NCBI RefSeq assembly: GCF_002776525.5 | Contig: NC_045452.1 | Location: forward strand, 21,293,855 to 21,357,854 | Reading direction: 5' to 3' | Source: Piliocolobus tephrosceles | Lineage: Eukaryota > Chordata > Mammalia > Primates > Cercopithecidae | Length of the DNA: 64,000 bases | In this document: one piece after another, positions 15,533 to 25,155 of the stretch | Numbering within the stretch: position 1 is the stretch's first letter | Layout of the letters: each line of letters begins with the position of its first letter | Notes under the pieces: generated by a model | Databases searched by the model: none | Seen by the model: only the letters and a program-made list of their open reading frames with translations | What the model was told of the DNA's origin: nothing | Position numbers and translations under genes: made by a program

Positions 15533-15985
15533 GCCAATAAGAGCTCGAGCTATATATGACTCACCGTGCCTGGGCCAATCAGCTTGACGCGCGCTCTTCG
15601 CCCTTACCTCGCGCGATAACCTGGCGTCCTCGGCCTTCACAATAAAAACTCTCCGCCGGAAAACGACCTCTCCCCGCCCACCGCGCCGACACCGGAAGCG
15701 AGGCGTGTCTGGTAGATCACTCCGCGCTCCGGCGGCGAAGGAAAGAACGGACTCTGATCATAGAAGTCTAGTAAAGTAGTGCACCTCTCTCGTTTCGTGA
15801 GGTCATAAGAACAAACACCTTTTCTCGTCACAGCTACTCGCTGGGCATAAACGGTTGGGGCGTCAAAGGGAGGGAAGCGAGCGGGCGGGAGGAGACGGTC
15901 ACGTGGCCGTGGCGGAAGGATGCGTCTGTGCTGCGTCCCCTTAGAGACGAAGTCTATAAAGGGCCAGCGGGCAGCCGCTGCGGCC
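15533..15985 (+). promoter_or_regulatory. ATF4: ATF4 promoter, CpG-rich
   Basis: GC- and CpG-rich DNA upstream of ATF4. Visible elements are CCAAT boxes at 15534-15538 and 15575-15579, an AP-1-like ATGACTCA at 15556-15563, an E-box CACGTG at 15900-15905, and a TATA box (CTATAAAG) with TATAAA at 15955-15960. The TATA position predicts initiation near 15,985 in the pyrimidine-rich CCATTTCTG. A second TATA-like string (TATATATG, 15551-15558) lies between the CCAAT boxes and could serve an upstream start. Promoter identity is well supported; the exact TSS is inferred. Confidence 0.8.
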
Positions 15986-16008
15986 ATTTCTGTTTCGTCC
16001 GCCTACAG

Positions 16009-16014
16009 ATGTAG
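16009..16014 (+). other. ATF4: ATF4 uORF0, a start-stop element (ATG TAG)
   Basis: ATG followed at once by TAG in exon 1, about 25 nt after the predicted TSS. Minimal start-stop uORFs of this kind are described in the ATF4 leader, where they stall or delay scanning ribosomes. The order uORF0, uORF1, uORF2 is intact here. Confidence 0.85.
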
Positions 16015-16070
16015 TTTCGTTCTCACGTGCGCGCCTTCCCTCCTCCCCGCCCGCAGGGTCCACGGCCACC

Positions 16071-16082
16071 ATGGCGTATTAG
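16071..16082 (+). other. ATF4: ATF4 uORF1, three codons (Met-Ala-Tyr)
   Basis: ATG GCG TAT TAG in a near-ideal Kozak context (gccaccATGG). In the known ATF4 mechanism uORF1 is translated efficiently and lets the 40S subunit resume scanning. When eIF2-GTP is plentiful reinitiation occurs at uORF2; when eIF2 is phosphorylated reinitiation is delayed to the ATF4 start. Peptide length and context match the human arrangement as I know it. Confidence 0.93.
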
Positions 16083-16171
16083 GGGCAGCAGTGCCTGCGG
16101 CAGCATTGGCCTTTGCAGCGGCGGCAGCAGCACCAGGCTCTGCAGCGGCACCACCCCCAGCGGCTTAAGCC

Positions 16172-16953
16172 ATGGCGTGAGTACCAGGGCGGGTCGTCCA
16201 GCTGTGCTCCCTGGGCCCGCACAGGTTTTGGGTTTGTGGGGTGCGACCTGGGGCCGGGGCGGTGCCGCCAAGCAGGAAGCGATTTTACGAGCGCCTGGGA
16301 CGCGTGGTCTTTGCTTGGGTGTCCCCGAGACGCTCGCGTGCCCGGGATCGGGAAAGCGCATTCATGTGCCAGGACTGCTTCCACAGGGGCCCTACCGCCC
16401 TCGGACCCCGAGCCCCCCAAGGGTCCCAGGGGTCTCGGCTTTCCCCCCCGCGGAACGTGGCAGGAACCAAGATGGCGGCGGCAGGGCGGTGGCGCGGGCG
16501 TGAGTCAAGGGCGGGCGGTGGGCGGGGCGCGGCCGCCCTGGCCGTATTTGGACGCGGGGACAGAGCGCCTTCCTCTTGGTGGCCGGTGGAAGAATCGCCT
16601 GGTCTCCGTGAGCGTCCATTTTGTGGAACCTGAGCCGCAGCAGGGAGGGGCGGATACAACCGCCCCGTTGCCGACTTTCTAGATGGCTGTTCTAGAGAAG
16701 TCCCGTCTGGTAAGTGGAAAGATGAGATTCTCAGACCAGCTAACCTCTAATGGGAGTTGGCTTCTGATTCCCATTCAGGCTTCTCACGGCATTCAGCAGC
16801 AGCGTTGCTGTAACCGACAAAGACATCTTCGAATTAAGCACATTCCTCGATTCCAGCAAAGCACCGCAACATGACCGAAATGAGCTTCCTGAGCAGCGAG
16901 GTGTTGGTGGGGGACTTGATGTCCCCCTTCGACCAGTCGGGTTTGGGGGCTGA
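16172..16953 (+). other. ATF4: ATF4 uORF2, 59-codon inhibitory uORF split by intron 1
   Basis: The start ATGGC (16172-16176) ends exon 1 at the donor GTGAGT (16177). The frame resumes at 16779 after the acceptor CCATTCAG and stops at TGA 16951-16953. The spliced length is 180 nt, that is 59 codons plus stop (start MALLTAFSSSVAVTDKD). It overlaps the ATF4 CDS (16871 on) by 83 nt in another frame, the overlap reported for mammalian ATF4. Translation of uORF2 prevents use of the ATF4 start in unstressed cells. It is shorter in genomic view than any simple ORF search shows, because the start codon and the body lie in different exons. Confidence 0.92.
16683..16874 (+). other. ATF4: 63-codon ORF present only if ATF4 intron 1 is retained
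   Basis: This ORF begins in intron 1 (ATG GCT GTT CTA GAG), runs through the exon 2 acceptor and ends in TGA at 16872-16874, overlapping the ATF4 start as ATGA. It would exist only in an intron-1-retaining or alternatively started transcript. In the same unspliced RNA, uORF2 collapses to ATG GCG TGA. A longer ATF4 transcript variant is known in human; whether this ORF is translated is unknown. Confidence 0.4.
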
Positions 16954-18024
16954 AGAAAGCCTAGGTCTCTTAGATGACTACCTGGAGGTGGCCAAGCACT
17001 TCAAACCTCATGGGTTCTCCAGCGACAAGGCTAAGGCGGGCTCCTCCGAATGGCTGGCTGTGGAGGGGTTGGTCAGTCCCTCCAACAACGGCAAGGGTGA
17101 GTGGGCCACCACCACATCGTCTGGGTGGGATCTAGAGTTAGGGGCCTGCTACCTTTGTATCTGACTTACTTGGCCCTGTCATTCAAATCTTTTGCAGAGG
17201 ATGCCTTCTCCGGGACAGACTGGATGTTGGAGAAAATGGATTTGAAGGAGTTCGACTTTGATGCCCTGTTGGGTATGGATGACCTGGAAACCATGCCAGA
17301 TGACCTTTTGACCATGTTGGATGACACGTGTGATCTCTTTGCCCCCTTAGTCCAGGAGACTAACAAGGAGCCCCCCCAGACGGTGAACCCAATTGGCCAT
17401 CTCCCAGAAAGTTTAACAAAACCCGACCAGGTTGCCCCCTTCACCTTCTTGCAACCTCTTCCCCTTTCCCCAGGGGTCCTGTCCTCCACTCCAGATCATT
17501 CCTTTAGTTTAGAGTTGGGCAGTGAAGATATCACTGAAGGAGATAGGAAGCCAGACTCCACTGCTTATGTTGCCATGATCCCTCTGTGCATAAAGGAGGA
17601 AGACACCCCCTCAGATAATGATAGTGGCATCTGTATGAGCCCAGAGTCCTATCTGGGCTCTCCTCAGCATAGCCCCTCTACCAGGGGCTCTCCAAATAGG
17701 AGCTTCCCATCTCCAGGTGTTCTTTGTGGCTCTGCCCACCCCAAACCTTACGACCCTCCTGGAGAGAAGATGGTAGAAGCAAAAGTAAAGGGTGAGAAAC
17801 TGGATAAGAAGCTGAAAAAAATGGAGCAAAACAAGACAGCAGCCACTAGGTACCGCCAGAAAAAGAGGGCGGAGCAGGAGGCTCTCACTGGCGAGTGCAA
17901 AGAGCTGGAAAAGAAGAATGAGGCCCTAAAAGAGAGGGCAGATTCCCTGGCCAAGGAGATCCAGTACCTGAAAGATTTGATAGAAGAGGTCCGCAAGGCA
18001 AGGGGGAAGAAAAGGGTCCCCTAG
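16871..18024 (+). CDS. ATF4: ATF4, bZIP transcription factor of the integrated stress response
   Basis: Exons 16871-17096 and 17198-18024 around a 101-bp intron (donor GTGAGT, acceptor TTTTGCAG, phase 1) encode 350 residues. The protein starts MTEMSFLSSEVLVGDLMSPF. Visible features are an acidic N-terminal activation region, the beta-TrCP degron DSGICMS about two thirds along, the basic region KKMEQNKTAATRYRQKKR and a C-terminal leucine zipper ending in RKARGKKRVP. ATF4 forms dimers, notably with C/EBP proteins, and turns on amino-acid synthesis, redox and CHOP genes in the nucleus when eIF2-alpha is phosphorylated. Translation is set by the leader uORFs described separately. Compared with the human protein as I remember it (351 aa), one valine is missing in the LGSE-DITEGDRK stretch and there are a few substitutions, as expected for another primate. 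An intact reading frame and introns exclude a processed pseudogene. Confidence 0.97.
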
Positions 18025-18088
18025 TTGAGGGTAGTCAGGAGCGTCAATGTGCTTGTACATAAGAGTCTTTGCTGTTGCTGTGTGTTGG

Positions 18089-18094
18089 AATAAA
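18089..18094 (+). terminator. ATF4: ATF4 poly(A) signal AATAAA
   Basis: AATAAA 65 nt after the ATF4 stop, followed by a T/G-rich stretch (ttattttgtag, then acttgtgtg). It gives a very short 3'UTR and a transcript end near 18,110, consistent with the compact gene. Confidence 0.9.
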
Positions 18095-19088
18095 TTATTT
18101 TGTAGGGAAAGTACTTGTGTGAATTCCTTTACTGGCAAAGTAACCGAGTGAGGTGCCACCCACCCATCCCAAACTGGTCATAACATTTCTTGTGAGATCT
18201 GGGGAGGCGGGCAGTCCAGGGCTGAAGATGGGTGCCCAGAGTGGCATCTGCTCGCCCTGCTAGGTGTAAGCCACGGTGCCTGATGACTTTCATGGGGCCA
18301 TAGAGCCGGATAGTTGGCCTGCTGTAGCAAGTTCGGTCGTTTACCCGGAGCTGAGTTCGCTGGTTGTGTAGGGAAGAGGCTGGAGATCTCTGGGAAGTTC
18401 GGAGGGAGGGACAGCCTGGCCCTCCACCTATTTACTCAAGAGGGCTTCATGCCAATAGCTGTCACCTGAAACCCTGGATAAGGTTGCACAGTCCTTGAGA
18501 TAAGCACACAAGATTAGGTTTCACTTGTTGGCTGAAGAGTTGTGCAGAAGCGTCTTTGTGAAGAAAGAAATGGCTCTTTTTGGCAATTGATGCTGAAGCA
18601 GGACAGGAGCTGAGGGTTGGCCTCCGTTTTTCCTTATGGGGTGGAAGGATGACATCCTGCACAGGTTCTGGCTAGAGCTGGGCACACAGGCGACAGTTCC
18701 TGTGAAGGCTGTTCCTGTTGCTACCTAAACTAGAAGGCCCGGCGTCATGCTAGGATGGATCAGCCCTCAGAAACCACGCCTCCTCACCGCAGCTTCGGAC
18801 TTCCTGGCGGGGCGACTTCGCCCCCTTTCCAGGCAGGCGATGTCTTTTGTGTTGCGGATGAGTGGTTGAATGCAAGGATCAGCGCGTCCTGGGTAGGTCT
18901 GTCCTTCCTCTTGTGTCCTTAAGGATCAGTTTTCCTTCTGTGGAAGGTGGTGTACACTGGGTGTGCCCGGGGAATGGCTGGGAGAGTGAGGGTGAGTGTG
19001 CCCAGGCACTGCTGTAACTGAGCACAGCACGTGTGTTTCACCCAGTCCTGGCAACACACCCAGGAGGCAGACGACACACCCAGGAGGA

Positions 19089-19390
19089 TTTTTTTTTTTT
19101 TTTTTTTTTAAGACAGGGTCTCTCCCTGTTGCCCAGGGTAGAGTGCAGTGGTGCGATCTCGGCTCACCACAACCTCCAACTCCCGGATTCAAACGATTCT
19201 CATGCCTCAGCCTCCCGAGTAGCTGGGATTACAGGTTCTCACTACCATGCCCAGCTAATTTTTGTATTTTTAGTAGAGACGGGGGTTTCATCATGTTGGC
19301 CAGGCTAGTCTCGAACCCCTGACCTCCTGATCCACCCACTGTGGCCTCCCGAAGTGCTGGGATTACAAACATGAGCCACTGCACCTGGCC
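19089..19390 (-). mobile_element. Alu, first of a tandem pair
   Basis: Full-length; the pair with 19391-19687 shares one outer target-site duplication (CACCCAGGAGGATTTT). Confidence 0.93.
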
Positions 19391-19687
19391 TTTTTTTTTT
19401 TTTTTTTCTTTTTAGAGATGGAGCCTATTACCCAGGCTGGAGTGCAGTGGTGCAATCTTGGCTCACTGCAATCCCTGCCTCCCAGTTTCAAGCGATTCTC
19501 CTGCCTCAACCTCCCGAGTAGCTGGCATTACAGACCGCCACCATGCCCAGCTAATTTTTGTATTTTTAGTGGGGATGGGGCTTTGTCGTGTTGGCCAGGC
19601 TGGTCTCGAACTCCTGACTTCAGGTGATCTGCCCGTCTCGGCCTCTTAAAGTGCTGGGATTACAGGCGTGACCCACCACGCCCAGCT
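19391..19687 (-). mobile_element. Alu, second of a tandem pair
   Basis: Begins with poly(T) at the last base of the previous Alu. The right outer TSD copy is at 19688-19703. Confidence 0.93.
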
Positions 19688-21454
19688 CACCCAGGAGGAT
19701 TTTGAGCCAAGAGGTAGAGCTGGAATTTGAACCTAGGACTTGGGCTCCAGTCTGGGCTCTTCATTTTGCCTCTTGAGCTGGAAACAAATGGCCTGTAATG
19801 ACCTGCATGGTGGGGCCCACATGACCTTTCCGGTGCCCAGTATAGACGGTCAGCTGAGAACCAACTGTTGATGGAATGCATGCAACTGCTTGTGGAGAAG
19901 TTGCCCGAGGCACCACTGGAAGTGGGCATCACACATGGGTCTTGGACCTGGTGCTCTTTGAGGTCTTTCCTGCTGAGATTCTAGAATTCTCCAAAGGCCA
20001 TGGGCCTCCATCCACATCCAGGTACTAAATAGGCATTAGGGTGTGGCCAACAGCATCAGAGTCATCTAGTGCCAGTGGGGGTCGGCCCTCATTTGGCAGA
20101 CGAGAAACTGAGGCACCAAGAAGGGCAGTGCAGGCTGGTGGTGTGGACCCAGGATGCTGGGGCTGTGCCCTTCCCAGGTCCCTGCAGCTAAGGCCTCCCA
20201 CACCCAGAAGGCACCAGCTCAGGTCACAGTGGCTTTGCCCTTCTCCTTGACCTCACCTCCTCCGCTCACTGTGCTCCTGGCCTTTGTCCATCTGTCTGCC
20301 AAGCCTGGTCCTGCCTCAGAGCCTCGCACTTGCCGTTTTTTTTGTGACTTTTTTCTCCATTGAGTTTATCTGTATACAGATTCACTTTCTGTTCTCCATT
20401 CCCTAACTACAGTATAAGGTCAATCTATGGCAGCAGGTATTTTGCTATCTTGTTCATTCCGGTACTTCCAGGACTAGAGCGGTGCCTGGGAAATAGCAAA
20501 AATGACTGCGGCGAAAATGTTCAAAGAGCTCTGATGCTCTAGGCGCCTTCCAGTGATGAGCTCTGAGTCCTCCTGAGGCTGTGAGGAGGGTCTTATGACT
20601 GCACCCCTCTTACTGATGCAGCTGAGACCCAGACTTAGGCACCCCCTTGGGAAGTCTGGGTGGGGGTGGACACTGGCCCACGGGCAGTTGGTATAGGCAG
20701 TGATAGTGACCTGGACAAACCAGCTGGATTTGGCTAGGCAGATGTCTGTTCTGGAGAGCCCAGCGCAATAAGGGGTACGGGAGGAAGGGGCGGAGGTGAG
20801 GCTGATGTCCAGCCACCACCCTGCATGTGGCAACTTATGGTCCCTGCCAGGCCTTGGCCAGCCCAGCCTAGGTGACCAGGTCAGAGGTGGAGCTGGGCTT
20901 TACCCAGTGACCAGGGGCCGGGGGCTGGGGGATAGGAAGGGACCTCACAGGCGGGAGCAGACAACTCTCAGCATTTTCTCCTGCTTTGTGTCTAGGACAA
21001 GGCTGTAGGTTGTGGAGAGCAGAGAACCACCTTCATCTTTTGTACAACTAGTCCTGAGTGGGTGCCCACTCTGCACTACACTGTTTGGGTGCTGGCTACA
21101 GCAGTGAGCCAAGTAAACATCCCTGCCCTCATGGAGCTTTGCTTCTGGTAAAGGAGACAGATGGACCCTGAAAAGAAAAAAATGTGACATGTGTCACATT
21201 CAGATGTAACACAGCAGCTGGGTCAGGCATGGACATGCTGGGCATGCTCCTTAAGATGGGTGCTCAGGGAGTCACAGGGCTCAGCTCAGCAGGACTGGGC
21301 TGGGATCAGCAAGGAGAGGCAGCCAGGATGTGGGTGTGAAGAGAGGGGATCCCCCCAAGCAAGAGAAAGGATGGAGGACCCATTTCCTGAGATCGGGAAA
21401 ACCAGGGGAAGAGCATGATTTTATTTCAAAGAGGCCAGGTAGAAATAAAAAGTT

Positions 21455-21739
21455 CCTGGCTTTGGGAGGCCGAGGAGGGTGGATCACGAGGTCAGGAGAT
21501 CGAGACCATTCTGGCTAACACAGTGAAACCCCGTCTCTACTAAAAATACAAAAAAAAAAATTAGCCGGGCGTAGTGGCAGGCGCCTGTAGTCCCAGCTAC
21601 TCGGGAGGCTGAGGCAGGAGAATGGCGTGAACCCGGGAGGTGGAGCTTGCAGTGAGCCGAGATTGCGCCACTGCACTCCAGCCTGGGCGGCAGAGCGGGA
21701 CTCTATCTCAAAAAAAAAGAAAAAAAAAAAAAAAAAATT
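21455..21739 (+). mobile_element. AluY lacking its first ~30 bp
   Basis: Starts at the TTTGGGAGGCCGAGG stretch, ends in a poly(A) tail. Confidence 0.9.
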
Positions 21740-21749
21740 AGCAGGGTGA

Positions 21750-22050
21750 GGCCGGGCGCGGGGGCTCATGCCTGTAATCCCAGCACTTTGGGAGGGAGGC
21801 TGAGGCGGGTGGATCAGGAGGTCAGGAGATCGAGACCATCCTGGCTAACATGGTGAAACTCCATCTCTGCTAAAAATATGAAAAATTAGCCGGGCATGGT
21901 GGCGGGCACCTGTAGTCCTAGCTACTTGGGAGGCTGAGGCAGAAGAATGGCATGAACCTGGGAGGCGGAGCTTGCAGTGAGCCAAGATCGCGTCACTGCA
22001 CTCCAGCCTGGGTGGCAGAGCAAGACTCCGTCTCAAAAACATAGAAAATA
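21750..22050 (+). mobile_element. Alu
   Basis: Full-length, in series with the Alus on either side on the same strand. Confidence 0.92.
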
Positions 22051-22210
22051 AAAAAAATTAGCTGGGCGTGGCGGCACATGCCTGTAATCCCAGCTACTTG
22101 GGAAGCTGAGGCAGGAGAATCGCTTGAACCCGGGAGGCAGAGGTTGCAGTGAGCAGTGCCACTGCACTCCAACGTGGGTGACAAAGTGAGGCTCCATCTC
22201 AAAAAAAAAG
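22051..22210 (+). mobile_element. Alu right-arm fragment
   Basis: Starts at AATTAGCTGGGCGTGGCGGC, joined to the previous tail; probably left by Alu-into-Alu insertion. Confidence 0.85.
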
Positions 22211-22832
22211 TCCCCTCAGTGACACCCAAGTGCCAACCACCCTTGCCTAGGTGGCCCGTGGGGTGGGGTGGGGGCTCTCAGCCTAGTTGGGGGACTGAAG
22301 GTGGACACTTAGACCAAGTAGAAAGTGGCAGCTTCAGGAGACAGAGCAGGGCCTCCCAGGTGGGCTTTGAAGGGCGGGGAGAGTTGTGGACAGAGAATGG
22401 GAACAACACCCCATGAAAGTCAGCCAGGCAGGAAAGAACGGGGCACACACCAAGTGCCACAGTCCCACTGCCTGTGGCAGAGGCCTTTGCCCAGGCTAAG
22501 CTCTGAGTCTGCAGCTGGGCCCCAGCAGAGTCCCATGTTGCAGTCCTGGCCCACTCCTGCCTGGTCCCCTTGGCCAACTCCTCTAGTAGCAAAGAGGGTC
22601 AGAGTGTGGGGGCTTGAGCAGCCCATCCCACTGTGGAAGACACTGGAAGACACAGGAAGCCATGGCTGGGGCCCTCCTGTGGGGCATGGGGTAGGTTCCT
22701 CAAACTCTGCTTCCCCAAACCACCTGTGACGCAAATGCTTCCGGTGCTTTCACACCCATCCATGATGTCTAGACCGGGGAAGGCCTCCTGCTTTGTCCTG
22801 TCAGCCCTGGGTTGAAGTGACAACTCAGTTTC

Positions 22833-23130
22833 CTGTTTTTTTGGGACAGTCTTGCTCTGTCACCCAGGCTGAGGTGCAGTAACGCCATCTTGGCTCACTG
22901 CAGCCTCCGCCTCTCGGGCTCCAGTGATCCTCCCACCCCAGGCCTCTTCCCCGCAAGCAGCTGGGACCACGAGTGCACACCACCATGCCCGGCTAATTAT
23001 TGTATTTTTTGGTAGAAATGGGGTTTTGCCATGTTGGCCAGGCTGGTTTTGAACTCCTGACCTCAGGTGATCCACCTGCCTCAGCCTTCCACAGTGTGGG
23101 GATTACATGTGTGAGCCACCACATCTGGCC
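22833..23130 (-). mobile_element. Alu
   Basis: Near full-length, moderately diverged. Confidence 0.9.
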
Positions 23131-24781
23131 TCAATGTCCTCTTATTTGGATCCTGTTGGCCACCAGGTCCTGGCCGTCATGGTCAGCACCTCCTTGGCCC
23201 CCCATGGGGACAAACCTTGTCTCCTCCAGTGCTGCCCCAGTCACCCCGGCTCCCTGCTGCCTTCCAGACACCTGTACCAGAACTGCTCAGGGTGACAGTT
23301 AAAAGGCAGACTCCTCAGTCCTGTCCTTGCCCCACTGGACCAGAGTGCCAGCGGTAAACACAAATGACCGTCACCCAGAGGGCACATGGACAGGCACCCA
23401 ATAGCGCTACTTGGCATAAGTGTAAGATTTATTGGGAAGCTCACAAGCAGGGAAGCAGCAGGACCCTGGCTCCCATCCTCCTTGGGGGGCAGTGCCTGTC
23501 ACTCTGCACTCAACCCAGGGAGGGAGCAGGAAGAACACCTGGGCGATTATGTAACAGTGGGCGTGTCCTTGATAGAAAGGGGCCCCGGGCCTATGGTCAG
23601 CCTGTTCTTCCAGGCGCTAGAGGCTGAATTGGCTTCTTGTTAAGCTGCTTAAAAGATTAAGGGCACGAGTCTCCATGGATATCTGAGTTTCTCTGCCCAG
23701 TGGGGTCATTACAGTCCAGCAGGCAGGAAGAGGCCCTGGTCTCTAAGGTTTGGGGTCACAGCACACTCCCTCCCCCTCCCCCTGCTGATGGAGGTCACTT
23801 GGAGACGGGACCACTGCTGGCCCCATCACGTCTTCATTTAGGATGGAATACCGGTTAAAGATCGGGAACAGACCACCCACAGCAGTGGGGGAGCAAATGC
23901 TCTTACAAATAATGGGCCCCGAGGCAGTGTCATCAGGGAACCCAGGGAGCCAGATTGTCACTCCCAATCAGACCCAGCCTCAGGGGACTATGCCATGCTC
24001 TTTACCAGCAGCAATGGGAGTCACCACACCAAAGGAGCCCTTAGGCTGGGGTGGGCAGGGAAGAGTTCAGGAGACAAACGGAGCTGCCTGAAAGCCTCCC
24101 AGGTCCCTTCCCCTGAGGCTCCCTGATGAATGGACTCCTGGGCTGACTTCTCACCTCTCCTCCACTGGCCCCACCTCTGGTCTTCACTCACACAGTCATT
24201 CAGTACCTGCCTGTCCTTCACCTCCTGATCCCAACCCATGCCTGCTGGGTCCCGTCTGCCTCCCCTCCCCTCCATTCTTCAGCTCAGGCACACACCTGAG
24301 TGTGAAACCGTTTCTTCAGGTTACCTCCTGAGTCCCCTCTACTGTCCCCTCCCCACTAAGACAGGCATTTGACCCCACCTGGCTGCACACCAGAGCCTGA
24401 GCGGGAAAGGGCACACACCTGGTGAACTGCTCCGCTCACCGCAGACTCCACGCTCCCCGGGCGTGGGCTGAAGCAGCACCACTCCCACTGCCAGACCTAG
24501 CCACCTGCACCAGAACTCCTCCCAGCAGCTATTTTTTTTGCCTCAAGAGTCACCTTTTTAGCTATGGCGGCCACCCCCAGAGGAAAGAGGCTCCCCTGGG
24601 GTAGGGCAGCAGAGGCTGGTGTTCTGATGGCTGCCTGCCAGGGCTGGACTGGAGGACTTGTGACTCGGAGCTGAGAAGCACGCTGGGAGATGGGGGAAGG
24701 CAGGGTGGCGCTTTGGTGCCACAGGAGATGGGAGACACGCCGTGGGGCAGATCAGCAGCACACACAGCTCTTAGGTTCGCA

Positions 24782-24787
24782 TTTATT
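24782..24787 (-). terminator. RPS19BP1: RPS19BP1 poly(A) signal
   Basis: TTTATT on the plus strand reads AATAAA on the minus strand, about 370 nt after the RPS19BP1 stop. The 3'UTR (about 24,765-25,155) also contains the minus-oriented CTCF-like motif at 25052-25067. Confidence 0.8.
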
Positions 24788-25051
24788 ACAACTTGGAAGC
24801 CCACCCTTCTTCCTACTCCAGGAGATGCCGTCCCCGAGGGCTCAGGAACCACAGCAAACAGCCCAGAGGCCTGGGCGAAAGCAAACAAAACATACGTTCC
24901 TCTCCAGCAGGTGCAGACGCTCTGCCCAGGCCTGCGGAAGCCAGCTCCAGTCTGTGTGTATATCCTCCCCAGGACTTTCGGCCCACCAGCTCCATTCCAG
25001 CTACCACTTGGCTCCAGCTCCACGGCTTCCTCAAGCCAGGCTGGTCCTGCA

Positions 25052-25067
25052 TCGCCATCTGCTGGCC
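25052..25067 (-). promoter_or_regulatory. CTCF-like motif, minus orientation
   Basis: On the minus strand the sequence reads GGCCAGCAGATGGCGA, a strong match to the CTCF core CCASNAGRKGGCR. It lies in the RPS19BP1 3'UTR. Confidence 0.65.
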
Positions 25068-25155
25068 AAGCAGCACGGCCGGGTCCTGGGGCCAGCAGAG
25101 GAGTCGGACGGAGGCGGCCGGATTGAAAGCCTCTTCACCGTGCCCTCCAGGGAGC

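Larger units (their letters stand above)
18111..24764. other. ATF4-RPS19BP1 intergenic region
   Basis: Intergenic DNA between the ATF4 and RPS19BP1 poly(A) sites, which converge. It contains a double Alu insertion (19089-19687), an Alu cluster (21455-22210), an Alu (22833-23130), a MIR-like stretch near 20,040-20,120 and an L2-like end at 20,290-20,490. A small CpG-richer patch lies at 18,770-18,850. Nothing coding is supported in 19,704-21,454 or 23,131-24,764. Confidence 0.55.

Noticed and set aside
16113..16682. Open frames of 130-189 codons in ATF4 exon 1 and intron 1
   Set aside because: GC-rich shadow frames crossing the exon 1 donor; no recognisable protein.
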